Notes under the pieces: model-generated
Databases searched by the model: none
Told to the model about the DNA's origin: nothing
What the model saw: the letters and a program-made list of their open reading frames with translations, nothing else
Source of the DNA: Ideonella sp. MAG2
Lineage (GTDB): Bacteria > Pseudomonadota > Gammaproteobacteria > Burkholderiales > Burkholderiaceae_C
Assembly: GCA_004359425.1 (NCBI GenBank)
Contig: PTEU01000002.1
Coordinates: 622,736 to 686,735 of the forward strand
Reading direction: 5' to 3'
Length of the DNA stretch: 64,000 bases
Shown: in pieces, positions 54,591 to 63,638 of the stretch
How positions within the stretch are numbered: the stretch's first letter is position 1
How the letters are laid out: each line of letters begins with the position of its first letter
Position numbers and translations under genes: made by a program

Positions 54591-55997
54591 GTGTCGGCCA
54601 TGCCGATCAGCCGCTCCCACTGCTGTACCACCATCGCTGCGGGCTGTATCACCATGTTCCTGGAAGAAGCTGTCACCCCTGTTGAGGGTTCGACCCTGCC
54701 CTCTGACCTCGACCTCGCGCTGTCGGGCTGCACGACCGACTACCTAGTGAAAGGTTCACCCGACCTGCTCAGCAAAGCCAAGGCCTTTGAGCGGTGGGTA
54801 GCCACCCGGCTGGACTTGGGCCTGTTCCCGTTTGCGCGCAGCCTGCAGGCGCCCCCTGCTGCGCACACCACCCTGCGTGAGCTGGACGGACGCGAGCTGG
54901 AGGGGCTGAACTTTTCGTCGCAAGACTATCTGTCGCTCTCGTCCCACCCCAGTGTGCTGGCCGCAGCCCAAGAGACCATGAACCGCTTTGGCGTCCACAG
55001 CGCAGGCTCCAGCGCGCTGGCGGGCAATGTGGGCGAGGGCGTGGCCCTGGAGCAGGCATTGGCTGAGTTTCTGGCCATGCCGCACGTGCTGTTGTTTCCC
55101 ACAGGCTGGGCAGCAGGCTTTGGCGTGATACGCGGCCTGGTGCGGCCGGATGACCATGTGGTGATGGACGTGCTGGCGCACAACTGCTTGCAAGAGGGTG
55201 CCCGAGCCGCGACCCGACATGTGCATCTGCACCGGCACCTGGATGTGGATCATGTACGCCGACTCTTGGCGCGTATCCGCCGCCAAGACCCGCACAACGG
55301 CATCATGCTGGTCACCGAGGGCTGTTTTTCCATGGACGCAGACACGCCAGACTTGGCCGCCCTGCAAACCCTGGCCCACCAATACAAAGCCCTGCTGGTG
55401 GTTGATGTGGCCCATGACTTGGGTTCGCTAGGGCAAGGCGGCCAGGGGCAGATTGGCCTGCAAGGCATGCATGGCCACATCGACGTGGTGGTAGGAGCCT
55501 TCTCCAAAACCTTTGCCTCCAACGGCGGGTTTGTCGCGGGCCGCAGCCGAGCACTCAAAGAATATCTGCGTTACTACGCCCCTACCGCCACCTTCAGCAA
55601 TGCCCTCTCGCCGCTGCAAATTGCGGTGGTCCACCAAAGCCTGAAGATCGTGCGCAGTGTGGAAGGGGAGTGGCGGCGCGAGCAGTTGATGCAGGCCGTG
55701 CAGGCCCTCAGGCAGGCTTTGACGCAACACGGGCTGACCGTGCTGGGCCAGCCCTCACCCATCGTGCCCGTGCTGCTGGGCGAGGAGCGCTGGGCACGCC
55801 TGGCGGTACGCGAAATGGGGCAGCGTCAACTGCTGGCGAACTTGGTGGAGTTTCCCGCCGTGCCGCGCCATAGCGCCCGCTTGCGCATGCAGGTGATGAG
55901 CAACCACACCCCTGAGCAGGCTCAACAGGCAGCCGACATCCTGGCAGCAGCCTTGGAAACGGTTCGCCTCAAGCCGCAGGCGGGCCAAACACCTTAG
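54591..55997 (+). CDS. Alpha-oxoamine synthase family PLP enzyme (KBL/BioF/CqsA/SPT-like)
   Basis: These enzymes condense an amino acid with an acyl-thioester, releasing CO2. The protein is 468 residues from the GTG at 54591, or 447 from the ATG at 54654. Features are FSSQDYLSLSSHPSVLAAAQ, GVHSAGSSALAGNVGEGVAL, the PLP-phosphate/Asp region VVDVAHDLGSLGQGGQGQIG and the Schiff-base Lys in GAFSKTFASNGGFVAG. The SKTFASNGGF form is closer to serine palmitoyltransferase/CqsA-like enzymes than to BioF (which reads GTLGKA). No biotin, threonine or acyl-carrier genes lie nearby. It overlaps the converging M48 gene by 29 bp. Product unknown. Confidence 0.82.
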   Translation: MSAMPISRSHCCTTIAAGCITMFLEEAVTPVEGSTLPSDLDLALSGCTTDYLVKGSPDLLSKAKAFERWVATRLDLGLFPFARSLQAPPAAHTTLRELDGRELEGLNFSSQDYLSLSSHPSVLAAAQETMNRFGVHSAGSSALAGNVGEGVALEQALAEFLAMPHVLLFPTGWAAGFGVIRGLVRPDDHVVMDVLAHNCLQEGARAATRHVHLHRHLDVDHVRRLLARIRRQDPHNGIMLVTEGCFSMDADTPDLAALQTLAHQYKALLVVDVAHDLGSLGQGGQGQIGLQGMHGHIDVVVGAFSKTFASNGGFVAGRSRALKEYLRYYAPTATFSNALSPLQIAVVHQSLKIVRSVEGEWRREQLMQAVQALRQALTQHGLTVLGQPSPIVPVLLGEERWARLAVREMGQRQLLANLVEFPAVPRHSARLRMQVMSNHTPEQAQQAADILAAALETVRLKPQAGQTP

Positions 55998-56919
55998 GCG
56001 GTTTGGGTGCGCGGGCATAGAGCGGGTCCACCTTGGGCAGCACGCGTTGAATGTCTTCAATGCGGCTGTCGCCTGAGGGGTGGGTGGACATGAACTCGGG
56101 CGGCGCACCTTCGCTGGCCTTCATCATCTTTTGCCACAGGCTCACCCCAGCCGCCGGGTTGTAGCCCGCGCGGGCGGCCAATTCCAGGCCCACCAAGTCG
56201 GCTTCGCTCTCGTCTTCGCGGCTGAAGCGCAAGGTCAGCAACTGCGCCCCCATGTCGGCCAAGGTGCGGCCAGCGCCTTTGAGGCCGAACAAGGCCGCGC
56301 CGATCTCTAGGCCAATACCGGTGGCCGCTGTTTTGCCCATGCGTTCGCGCGCATGTTCACGCAGGGCATGGGCCATCTCGTGGCCCATGATCATCGCGAC
56401 CTCGTCGTCGGTGAGTTGCAGGCGCTGCAAGATGCCGTAGTAGAAAGCAATCTTGCCGCCGGGCATGCAAAAGGCGTTGAGCTGGCTGGAGCCAATCAGG
56501 CTGACTTCCCATTTCCACTGGTTGGCGCGGTCGTTCCAGGGTGGGGCAAAGGGGGTGATGCGGTCGGCGATGGCGCGCAGGCGTTGCATTTGCGGGTGGT
56601 CCACCGGGGCCAGGGCGCGCTTAGCCGCCGCCTCTTTTTGCAGTTGCAGATATTGTTGTTGCGCGGCGCGCTCCACTTGCTCTGCCGGCACCAGCTTGGC
56701 CATGCGCGAGGTGCGGCCCACCTCGCCACGCACCCCTTCTTCGTCTTGGGCCAGCGCCGTTGCGGGCAACATGCTGCAGGCCAGCAACCAGCCAGCAGCA
56801 CGGCGGCGGGCATGCAAGGGGCAGTCGCAATGCCTTGCCTGCACCATGCTAGGCAAGGCCACCTCGGCAGTGGTGCAAAACAGAGTGTCGCGTGGGGAGG
56901 GGGATGCAGACGAGGGCAT
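55969..56919 (-). CDS. Periplasmic M48-family metallopeptidase
   Basis: A 316-residue zinc endopeptidase related to LoiP/BepA-type envelope proteases. The HExxH motif is MIMGHEMAHALREHARERMG, the third ligand lies in SREDESEADLVGLELAARAG, and FMSTHPSGDSRIEDI is the usual downstream segment. An N-terminal hydrophobic stretch (AAGWLLACSMLPATALAQ) acts as signal. The ATG at 56919 has GGAG six bases upstream; 56931 is less good. It overlaps the converging alpha-oxoamine synthase gene, and the AmpG-like gene lies upstream on the same strand. Confidence 0.9.
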   Translation of the reverse strand: MPSSASPSPRDTLFCTTAEVALPSMVQARHCDCPLHARRRAAGWLLACSMLPATALAQDEEGVRGEVGRTSRMAKLVPAEQVERAAQQQYLQLQKEAAAKRALAPVDHPQMQRLRAIADRITPFAPPWNDRANQWKWEVSLIGSSQLNAFCMPGGKIAFYYGILQRLQLTDDEVAMIMGHEMAHALREHARERMGKTAATGIGLEIGAALFGLKGAGRTLADMGAQLLTLRFSREDESEADLVGLELAARAGYNPAAGVSLWQKMMKASEGAPPEFMSTHPSGDSRIEDIQRVLPKVDPLYARAPKPPKVFGPPAA

Positions 56920-57001
56920 GTCGGGCTCCATATTCAGTGTTCTTTTCGGCCGCCAACGCGGGCCAAGCGCAGCGGCATTGTGCAAGGCCAGGACGGTGGT
57001 G

Positions 57002-58594
57002 TCAGTCGTCGGTGGCCCCCAGTGTGTCAGGGTCCACTTCCAGGGCCTTCACGCTGTCGCGCATGGCCCACAGCATGCCCAACGCAGGCAGGGCCGCCAG
57101 CGTGGACACGATGAAAAAGGTGGGCCAGCCAATGGACTCGGCCAGCACACCCGCCAAGGGCCCAACCCAGACCCGGCCCACCGAGGCAAAGGAGATGAGC
57201 AGGGCGTACTGCGTGGCGGTGAAACGCTGGTTGGTCAGGCTCATCAAAAAGGCCACAAAAGCCGCCGTGCCCATGCCACCGGAGAGGTTCTCGAAGGCGA
57301 TCACCATCAGCAGGCCGCCATCCACAGGTGTGGGGTGGGCCAGTTTGACAAAACCCCAGTCAAAGGCCGGCAGCACCAAACCTGGCAGCGCGTGCTGGCC
57401 ATTCACCGCCAGCCACCAGAAGCCCATATTGCTGGCTGCCTGCAACACACCAAACAGCATCAAGGCCCGCCACAGGCCCAAACGCAGCATCAAGAGACCG
57501 CCCAGCAAGGCCCCCAGGATGGTGAGCCACAGGCCGATCACCTTGTTGACCACGCCCACCTCGGCCGACGCATAGGCCATGCCTTTGAGCAAAAACGGCG
57601 TGAGCAGCGAGCCCGCAAAGGCATCGCCCAGCTTGTACAGCACGATGAACAGCAGAAACGCCACGGCACCGGGCTGGCTGAAGTAATGGCCCAGGCCAGA
57701 GACCAGGGTCTCAAAGCGCGCACGCCGCGCGGCCCAGACGGTCAGTGGGATGGTGAGCCCCAAGCCCAGCAGCAGGGTCACCAAGTCCATCCAGCGCTGT
57801 TGCAAGGTGGCGGCCATCGTGCTGCCCAGCCACAGCGGCTTCATCAGTTGCCCGACCAGGGGTGTCAGCACCCAGGTGGTGGCCAGATAGCCTGTCGCCA
57901 CCGCCAGCAGCACCGCCACAAAGCCCCGCAGGTCATGCCCAGCGACCGACTGCGGCACCTGCGGCTGCGGCACCCTGGGCAAAAGCGTGGCGCTAATCAC
58001 CGCCGCCACCACCATCAGCGCGGCCATCAAGCGGTAGACCTCGGGCCAGGTCCATCCACCGCCTTGGGCCGGGTCGGTCCAGATCATGGCCACGCCGCCA
58101 GAGAGGATCATGGCCATGCGGTAGCCCATCACGTTCAGTGACGAGCCCAAGCCCCGCTCACGCGCAGGCAGCACTTCGGTGCGGTAGGCGTCATAGGCCA
58201 CATCTTGAGACGCCGAGAGAAAGGCGATGGCCACGGCGATGAGCGCAAACTTGTGCAACTCGCCTGTGGGCGAGGTGCCGGCCAGCCACATCAAAGCGCC
58301 GGCCAGCAGCAGTTGGGTGAGCACCAACCAGCCCCGGCGGCGGCCCAGCCACGGTAGATCAAAACGATCCATCAGCGGAGCCCAGAGGAACTTAAAGGTA
58401 TAGGGCAGGCCCACCAGGCTCAAAAACCCAATGGTCGCGACATCCAGCCCTTCGAGGCTGAGCCAGGCCTGCAAGGCTTGACCCGTCAGCGCCAGCGGCA
58501 ATCCAGAGGCAAAGCCCAGCAGCGTGATCAGCACCAAACGATGCACAGCAGCCAAGCCAAAACGGGTGCCTTGCGGCGTAGGGGTTGGGGACAT
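57002..58594 (-). CDS. AmpG-like muropeptide transporter (MFS)
   Basis: A 530-residue major-facilitator protein with about 12-14 helices. AmpG imports GlcNAc-anhydroMurNAc peptides for wall recycling. Family marks are GFASGLPLALTGQALQAWL, FLSLVGLPYTFKFLWAPLMD and AIAFLSASQDVAYDAYRTEV. The ATG at 58594 is conserved; the longer frame up to 58897 overlaps the divergent gene and lacks coding character. It is divergent from the ZapG-like gene. Muropeptide transport agrees with the AmgK-like kinase elsewhere in the window. Confidence 0.9.
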   Translation of the reverse strand: MSPTPTPQGTRFGLAAVHRLVLITLLGFASGLPLALTGQALQAWLSLEGLDVATIGFLSLVGLPYTFKFLWAPLMDRFDLPWLGRRRGWLVLTQLLLAGALMWLAGTSPTGELHKFALIAVAIAFLSASQDVAYDAYRTEVLPARERGLGSSLNVMGYRMAMILSGGVAMIWTDPAQGGGWTWPEVYRLMAALMVVAAVISATLLPRVPQPQVPQSVAGHDLRGFVAVLLAVATGYLATTWVLTPLVGQLMKPLWLGSTMAATLQQRWMDLVTLLLGLGLTIPLTVWAARRARFETLVSGLGHYFSQPGAVAFLLFIVLYKLGDAFAGSLLTPFLLKGMAYASAEVGVVNKVIGLWLTILGALLGGLLMLRLGLWRALMLFGVLQAASNMGFWWLAVNGQHALPGLVLPAFDWGFVKLAHPTPVDGGLLMVIAFENLSGGMGTAAFVAFLMSLTNQRFTATQYALLISFASVGRVWVGPLAGVLAESIGWPTFFIVSTLAALPALGMLWAMRDSVKALEVDPDTLGATDD

Positions 58595-58802
58595 AAGGGG
58601 GGATTCTAGGGACGCCCCAAGCCCCTCGACACAATGCGACAGATTGTGAATAAATGCCAAAGGCCGTGCAGAATACAAATTGTTGGAACGCATTGCGTGC
58701 TGTGGCTGCCGTGACGCAAGGTCGGGAAAGTCAGACAATGCGTCGCAAACCGTCGCGGGCGGGTATCGCCCGTGACCATATTCAAGGAGGCTGAGCGCGT
58801 TG

Positions 58803-59474
58803 ATGGTCGATCTTCCCGGATGGGCATGGCAGGTAGCCCTCTTCGCAGGCGGAGGTCTGGCCCTTGGCGTGGTGATAGGTGCCATGCTGCGCCGCAAGTC
58901 CCCGCCGCCAGCGGCAGCCCCACGTCAGGCCCGTCCAACAGCCTCTGCATCGGCACGCAGTGCGCCAGTCGCGCTCGCTTCGGTTGACATTCCGCTGGAC
59001 GATGCCGCACCGCGCAGCCCAGCCCCCAGCGGTACACCGCAGCAACGGTTGCTGGAGCGCTTGCGCGAGCAGAATATTGAGATCGCCGCCCAGGCCAAAG
59101 CGGCGGCCGACCAACATGCGCGCCTCATGAGCGAGCGCCAGCAAGAGCAGCAGGCCGAAAACCTGCGCCGTGATCGGCAGGTCGAAGAGCTGCGTCAAAA
59201 CCACTCTGCTGATTTCTCCCACCTCTTGGGCGTGGTGTTTGAGCAGATGGACCGGGTTCAAGTCGCCCACCATGCCCAGGCTCAAGCACTGAGTCAGGAG
59301 CTAGACCGCCTACGCCGCCTCGCCCAGGACACCGACCGAGGTGGCTTGGCGGATGACAACACCGTGCTTGATGACCCCTTGAGCCGCCAACGCCTGGAGT
59401 CGGCTGCGCGGGACGTGCGTCAGGCAGAGTTTGAGGCCACCCGGGCGTTTGAGTCTCTGCGCGAGCCGCGTTAA
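58803..59474 (+). CDS. Membrane-anchored coiled-coil protein (ZapG/YhcB-like layout)
   Basis: A 223-residue protein with one N-terminal membrane helix (WQVALFAGGGLALGVVIGAM), a Pro/Ala/Ser-rich linker and a long coiled coil (about residues 80-190; LLERLREQNIEIAAQAKAAA, HAQAQALSQELDRLRRLAQD). The layout matches YhcB/ZapG, which ties division and elongation together, but sequence identity to that family cannot be judged here. AAGGAGG lies upstream; a TTG one codon before the ATG is equally well spaced. Divergent from the AmpG-like gene. Confidence 0.6.
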   Translation: MVDLPGWAWQVALFAGGGLALGVVIGAMLRRKSPPPAAAPRQARPTASASARSAPVALASVDIPLDDAAPRSPAPSGTPQQRLLERLREQNIEIAAQAKAAADQHARLMSERQQEQQAENLRRDRQVEELRQNHSADFSHLLGVVFEQMDRVQVAHHAQAQALSQELDRLRRLAQDTDRGGLADDNTVLDDPLSRQRLESAARDVRQAEFEATRAFESLREPR

Positions 59475-59488
59475 GGCCTGCGTCGGCA

Positions 59489-59695
59489 TCAGCTCAACGG
59501 GGCCACCCAACGGCGCAACACCTGTAGCCACGGGCTCCCACTCAGCCCCGTAGCCTGTACCGGCACGCGGCTGCGGCAGGGGTCGGTGATCCTGCGCTCC
59601 AACAAGCGCAAGGGCGGTTTGGCTGCCTCGCCAGGCAGCGGTTCAAGAGAGGTTGGGGCCAGGTTTGAGCGCGGCATGATCTCAGCGATTGCCAT
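59489..59695 (-). CDS. Possible small protein of unknown function
   Basis: An open frame of 68 codons fills most of the 325-bp gap between the ZapG-like and LysR genes, on the minus strand. It starts MAIAEIMPRSNLAP and ends LRRWVAPLS. It has no good ribosome-binding site and no family resemblance, so it may be chance. The rest of the gap shows only the LysR promoter region, where GCAAAATTGCATACC is the AT-rich part. Confidence 0.2.
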   Translation of the reverse strand: MAIAEIMPRSNLAPTSLEPLPGEAAKPPLRLLERRITDPCRSRVPVQATGLSGSPWLQVLRRWVAPLS

Positions 59696-59799
59696 GAGTG
59701 CAGAAGTTCGTGGGACTGTATGAGGCCGCAACCTTGCATTCAAGCTGAAATTTCGCAGATCAACTTTGCAAAATTGCATACCGCTGGCAGACTGGGGTC

Positions 59800-60732
59800 A
59801 TGAGCCCTTTGAACTGGAGCGATCTGCGCATTGCCTTGGCCATTGGCCACACCGGCAGCCTGGGGCAGGCGGCGCGGGAGCTGAGTGTCAACCACAGCAC
59901 GGTGCTGCGCCGACTGGACGCCCTGGAAGCCCGCCTGGGCGCACGCCTTTTTGAGCGCTTGCGCACCGGCTATGTGCCCACCGAAGCCGGCCACCTGCTG
60001 CTGGAACAGGCCCGCCGCATGGCAGACCAGGCCGACGAGATTGAGCGCCGGGTGATGGGGCGGGACCGTGAGTTGACCGGCCTGCTGCGGGTAACCACCG
60101 CCTTTGTGGTGATGGAACACCTGCTGCCCCAGCCCTTGGCGAGTTTTGCCCGGGCCTACCCCGGCATTGAGGTCGAGGTGATGGAAAACGCCTTTTTGGT
60201 GGACTTGGCGCGCCGCCGTGCCGAGGTGGCTCAAGGCCTGCTACAGCGCGAGGCCGACGTGGCGCTGCGCTTGTCTGCCCATGTGGCCGAGCATTTGGTG
60301 GGGCGGCGTCTCGGCCCCGCCCCTTGCCAGGTGTTTGCGCTCAGGGGCGCACCCGGCCTGCCCCAAACCATCACCCCCTTGAGTCAACTCGTTCGGGAGG
60401 CACCCTGGGTGGCCTTCGAGCGTGATGCCCATGCCCGTGTTTATGACCGCTGGATGCGCCAGCACTTGCAGGCCGCCCAGGTGCGCGTGCGGGTGGACAT
60501 CTTCAATGCCGTGGCCGCCATGCTGCACACCGGCATTGGCGTGGGCCTGCTGCCCAGCTTTATGCAGGGCCGCCACCCCGAACTCATCCCCGTCTCTGAA
60601 CCGATTGCTGAGCTGGAGACGCCGGTCTGGATGCTGACCCACCCCGACCTGCGCGACACTGCCCGCGTGCGGGCGTTTTTGCAGCATGTCGGTGACGGGA
60701 TTGCGACCTTGTTGCAAGCCGCACGGCCATAG
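59800..60732 (+). CDS. LysR-family transcriptional regulator
   Basis: A 310-residue LysR protein: winged helix (LAIGHTGSLGQAARELSVNH, then VLRRLDALEARLGARLFERL) and an effector domain from about residue 90 (GLLRVTTAFVVMEHLLPQPL). It lies 69 bp before the molybdenum hydroxylase genes on the same strand and probably controls them. This is unlike most LysR genes, which are divergent from their targets. The ATG at 59800 is standard. No ligand can be named. Confidence 0.9.
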   Translation: MSPLNWSDLRIALAIGHTGSLGQAARELSVNHSTVLRRLDALEARLGARLFERLRTGYVPTEAGHLLLEQARRMADQADEIERRVMGRDRELTGLLRVTTAFVVMEHLLPQPLASFARAYPGIEVEVMENAFLVDLARRRAEVAQGLLQREADVALRLSAHVAEHLVGRRLGPAPCQVFALRGAPGLPQTITPLSQLVREAPWVAFERDAHARVYDRWMRQHLQAAQVRVRVDIFNAVAAMLHTGIGVGLLPSFMQGRHPELIPVSEPIAELETPVWMLTHPDLRDTARVRAFLQHVGDGIATLLQAARP

Positions 60733-60801
60733 TGCAGTGCCTCCAATCTGACGGCTCCGCTTCTGCCACACTGCGCCTCTCAGTTTCTTTGTGAGAGCCT
60801 C

Positions 60802-61287
60802 ATGGATCTGACGATCAACGGCCAGCGCCGCCCCCTGGACCCCAACCGGGTACCCTCAGACAAACCCTCAGACATGCCCCTGCTGTGGGTGCTGCGCGAT
60901 GAACTCGGCATGACGGGCACCAAGTTTGGCTGTGGCGTCGCGGCCTGCGGGGCCTGCACGGTTCAGGTGGATGGGCAGGCCGTGCGCGCCTGCGTCACAC
61001 CGGTCAGCAGTGCCCAGGGCAAGGCCGTCCGCACCATCGAGGCCCTGGGTAGCGGCGACAAACCCCATGCGCTGCAACAAGCCTGGATCGACCACCAAGT
61101 CCCGCAGTGTGGCTACTGCCAAAGCGGCATGCTGATGGCCGCCGAGGCGCTGCTGCGGGCGAAGCCCAACCCCACCGAGGCCGATATCGACGCCGCCATC
61201 ACCAATCTGTGCCGCTGCGGCACCTACCCGCGTGTCAAGGCCGCCATCCAAAGCGCAGCCAAGGCCTTGCGCGGAGGCCAAGTATGA
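60802..61287 (+). CDS. [2Fe-2S] small subunit of a molybdenum hydroxylase (isoquinoline 1-oxidoreductase type)
   Basis: The 161-residue electron-transfer subunit carries two [2Fe-2S] clusters. The N-terminal plant-ferredoxin type ligands lie in [16 protein letters not shown] plus RACVTPV; the C-terminal all-helical domain has [16 protein letters not shown] and [12 protein letters not shown]. It overlaps the large-subunit start by 4 bp. Such small subunits ride to the periplasm with the Tat-exported large subunit. Substrate class is N-heterocycle or aldehyde. Confidence 0.93.
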   Translation: MDLTINGQRRPLDPNRVPSDKPSDMPLLWVLRDELGMTGTKFGCGVAACGACTVQVDGQAVRACVTPVSSAQGKAVRTIEALGSGDKPHALQQAWIDHQVPQCGYCQSGMLMAAEALLRAKPNPTEADIDAAITNLCRCGTYPRVKAAIQSAAKALRGGQV

Positions 61288-63578
61288 AACTCAGCCGCCG
61301 ATCGGTGTTGTGGAGTGGCCTCGGGGCAGCCGGGGCCTTGGTCGTCGGCTGGAGCGGTATGCCGCCACGCAGCCGCCTGGGCAAGCCCGACACCCTGCCC
61401 GCTGCAGAGGGCGAGGTGGGCCTGAACGGCTGGTTGAAGATTGACGCCCAAGGCCATGCCTTGCTGGCCATGCCCTATGCCGAAATGGGCCAGGGTGTCC
61501 ACACCAGTCTCGCCTTGCTGGTGGCCGAAGAGTTGGACCTGCGGCCCGACCAAGTGCACCTGATCCCGGCCACTCACGATGCGCTGTATGGCAATGTGGC
61601 CTTGCTGACCGCCAGCCTGCCCTTCCATCCGCGTGACACCGAGCCCGGCCAGGAAACCACCTCGGCCCGCTTGGGCCAGTGGATGGTTCGCAAGATTGGG
61701 CGCGAGCTGGGCCTGGTGATGACCGGTGGCTCCGCCACCATGGCCGACACCTGGGAGGTGCTGCGCTTGGCCGCCGCCACCGCTCGCGCACAACTGCTGG
61801 GCGCGGCCTCACTGCGTTGGAAGCTGCCGGTGGCCGAGTTCAATGTGGTGCAAGGCGTGATCACCCACCCGGCGGGGGGGCACCACGCTCATTACGGCGA
61901 GTTTGCAGCGGCGGCAGCCACCACCCCACCCGGAGAGGTGCGCTTCAAGAAACGTCAGCAGTGGTCCCTACTCGGTCGGCCACAAAAGCGCCTGGACATT
62001 CCGGCACGCACCAATGGCCAGGCCCGTTACGGCATTGACACGCGCTTGCCCGGCATGGTGTTTGCCGTGGTGCGCCATGCGCCCATGCTGGGTGGCACCG
62101 TGGCCCGCATGAACAGCAACGAGGTGCTCAAGCGCCCCGGGGTGGAGCGCGTGTTGCGCTTAGGTTCCGTCGCGGGCTCCACCGAAGCGGTTGCCGTGGT
62201 GGGCATCAGCACCTGGCATGCCAAGCAGGCCAGCTTGGCGCTGGATGTGGACTGGGCAGCGCCCCTGGGCACCGCCCTGGACACTGCGGCCATCCAGCGC
62301 AACTTGCTGGCCCAGGCCCAGGCAGCAGCCGAGCAGGAGGCCGGTTTCAGCTTTTATTCGGTGGGCGACGTGTCGTCCCAACTGCCCGGTGCTGCCCAAC
62401 GCTTGAATGCCGTCTACACCGCCCCGTATCTGGCCCATGTCACGATGGAGCCCATGAACTGCACCGCCCAAGTCACCGCCGACGGCGTGCAAGTCTGGGC
62501 TCCCACCCAAGTCCCGGGCCTGGCGCGAGCCGTGGCGGCGCGGGTGGCGCAAGTGCCGGAGGACAAAGTCACCGTCCACATGACCCTGATGGGCGGTGGC
62601 TTTGGGCGCCGCCTGGAGGTGGACAGCGTGGCCCAAGCCGTGCGTGTGGCCCTGGAAACCGGTGGCCGCCCTGTGCAACTGGTGTGGCCACGTGAAGAAG
62701 ACTTCACGCACGACTTCTACCGCCCCGCGGGCGTGGCCGTGCTGCAAGGTGGGCTGAACGCCCAAGGCCAGTTGCTGGCCCTGCGCATTGGCAGTGCGGG
62801 AGACGCCATCACACCGCGCCACCTGGAGCGCAATGCCCCCTGGCTGGCGGGCCCGGTAGACACGCCGGACAAGACCACCGCGGAAGGGCTGTTTGACATT
62901 CCTTATGCGATCCCGCACCAGCAGATGCGGCATGTGGCCACCCGCAGCGGTGTACCGGTGGGCTACTGGCGCTCGGTAGGCCATTCGCATAACGCATTTT
63001 TCAGTGAGGGCTTCATCGACGAGTTGGCCCACTTGGGCCGCCAAGACCCGGTAGCCTTTCGCCTGAGCTTGCTCAAAGATCGCCCGCGCCATGCAGCCGT
63101 GCTGCAACTCGCCGCCGACAAAGCCGGCTGGCAGCAAACGCTGCCCAAAGGCCGCGCGCGAGGCGTGGCCCTGCACGAGAGCTTTGACTCCACTGTGGCG
63201 ATGGTGATGGAGGTTTCGCTGGAGAGCAAAGCGCTCAAGATCCACCGAGTGGTCTGCGCGGTGGACTGCGGCACGGCGGTCAACCCCAGCGTCATTGCCC
63301 AACAGGTCGAGGGCAGCGTGGTGTTTGGCTTGAGTGCGGCCCTTTACGGGCGCATTGACATCGTCAACAGCGAAGTAAAGCAAAAGAACTTCCCTGACGC
63401 CCCAATGCTGAGCCTGCGTGACTGCCCCGTCATCGAGACCCATATCGTGCCCAGCACCTTGCCGCCCACCGGCATTGGCGAGCCCGCGCTACCACCCGTG
63501 GCCCCGGCGCTGGCTAATGCGCTGTTTGCCCTGACCGGGCAGCGCCTGCGCGACCTCCCCTTCAGACTACCGGGCTAA
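61284..63578 (+). CDS. Exported molybdopterin-binding large subunit of a xanthine dehydrogenase-family hydroxylase
   Basis: A 764-residue catalytic subunit of the isoquinoline 1-oxidoreductase beta/aldehyde dehydrogenase group. A twin-arginine signal ([20 protein letters not shown]) directs it, folded and with cofactor, to the periplasm. Cofactor and active-site segments include [53 protein letters not shown] and the final [20 protein letters not shown] with the catalytic Glu. Domain duplication typical of the group is visible. A cytochrome c subunit often follows these genes, but here a Gfo/Idh/MocA gene does. The substrate is unknown. Confidence 0.92.
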   Translation: MKLSRRSVLWSGLGAAGALVVGWSGMPPRSRLGKPDTLPAAEGEVGLNGWLKIDAQGHALLAMPYAEMGQGVHTSLALLVAEELDLRPDQVHLIPATHDALYGNVALLTASLPFHPRDTEPGQETTSARLGQWMVRKIGRELGLVMTGGSATMADTWEVLRLAAATARAQLLGAASLRWKLPVAEFNVVQGVITHPAGGHHAHYGEFAAAAATTPPGEVRFKKRQQWSLLGRPQKRLDIPARTNGQARYGIDTRLPGMVFAVVRHAPMLGGTVARMNSNEVLKRPGVERVLRLGSVAGSTEAVAVVGISTWHAKQASLALDVDWAAPLGTALDTAAIQRNLLAQAQAAAEQEAGFSFYSVGDVSSQLPGAAQRLNAVYTAPYLAHVTMEPMNCTAQVTADGVQVWAPTQVPGLARAVAARVAQVPEDKVTVHMTLMGGGFGRRLEVDSVAQAVRVALETGGRPVQLVWPREEDFTHDFYRPAGVAVLQGGLNAQGQLLALRIGSAGDAITPRHLERNAPWLAGPVDTPDKTTAEGLFDIPYAIPHQQMRHVATRSGVPVGYWRSVGHSHNAFFSEGFIDELAHLGRQDPVAFRLSLLKDRPRHAAVLQLAADKAGWQQTLPKGRARGVALHESFDSTVAMVMEVSLESKALKIHRVVCAVDCGTAVNPSVIAQQVEGSVVFGLSAALYGRIDIVNSEVKQKNFPDAPMLSLRDCPVIETHIVPSTLPPTGIGEPALPPVAPALANALFALTGQRLRDLPFRLPG

Positions 63579-63638
63579 GGCCGGGGACGACACGCGACAT
63601 TGCGCGGCAGAATCACCGCTTTCTCTGCGGAGATGCCC

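Noticed and set aside
56453-58141. A 562-codon plus-strand frame opposite the AmpG-like gene
   Set aside because: Rich in His, Gln and Gly without domains, no start signals; it is the antisense shadow of a membrane transporter gene.
62160-63443. A 427-codon minus-strand frame opposite the molybdenum hydroxylase
   Set aside because: Shadow of a GC-rich gene with clear molybdopterin motifs on the plus strand.
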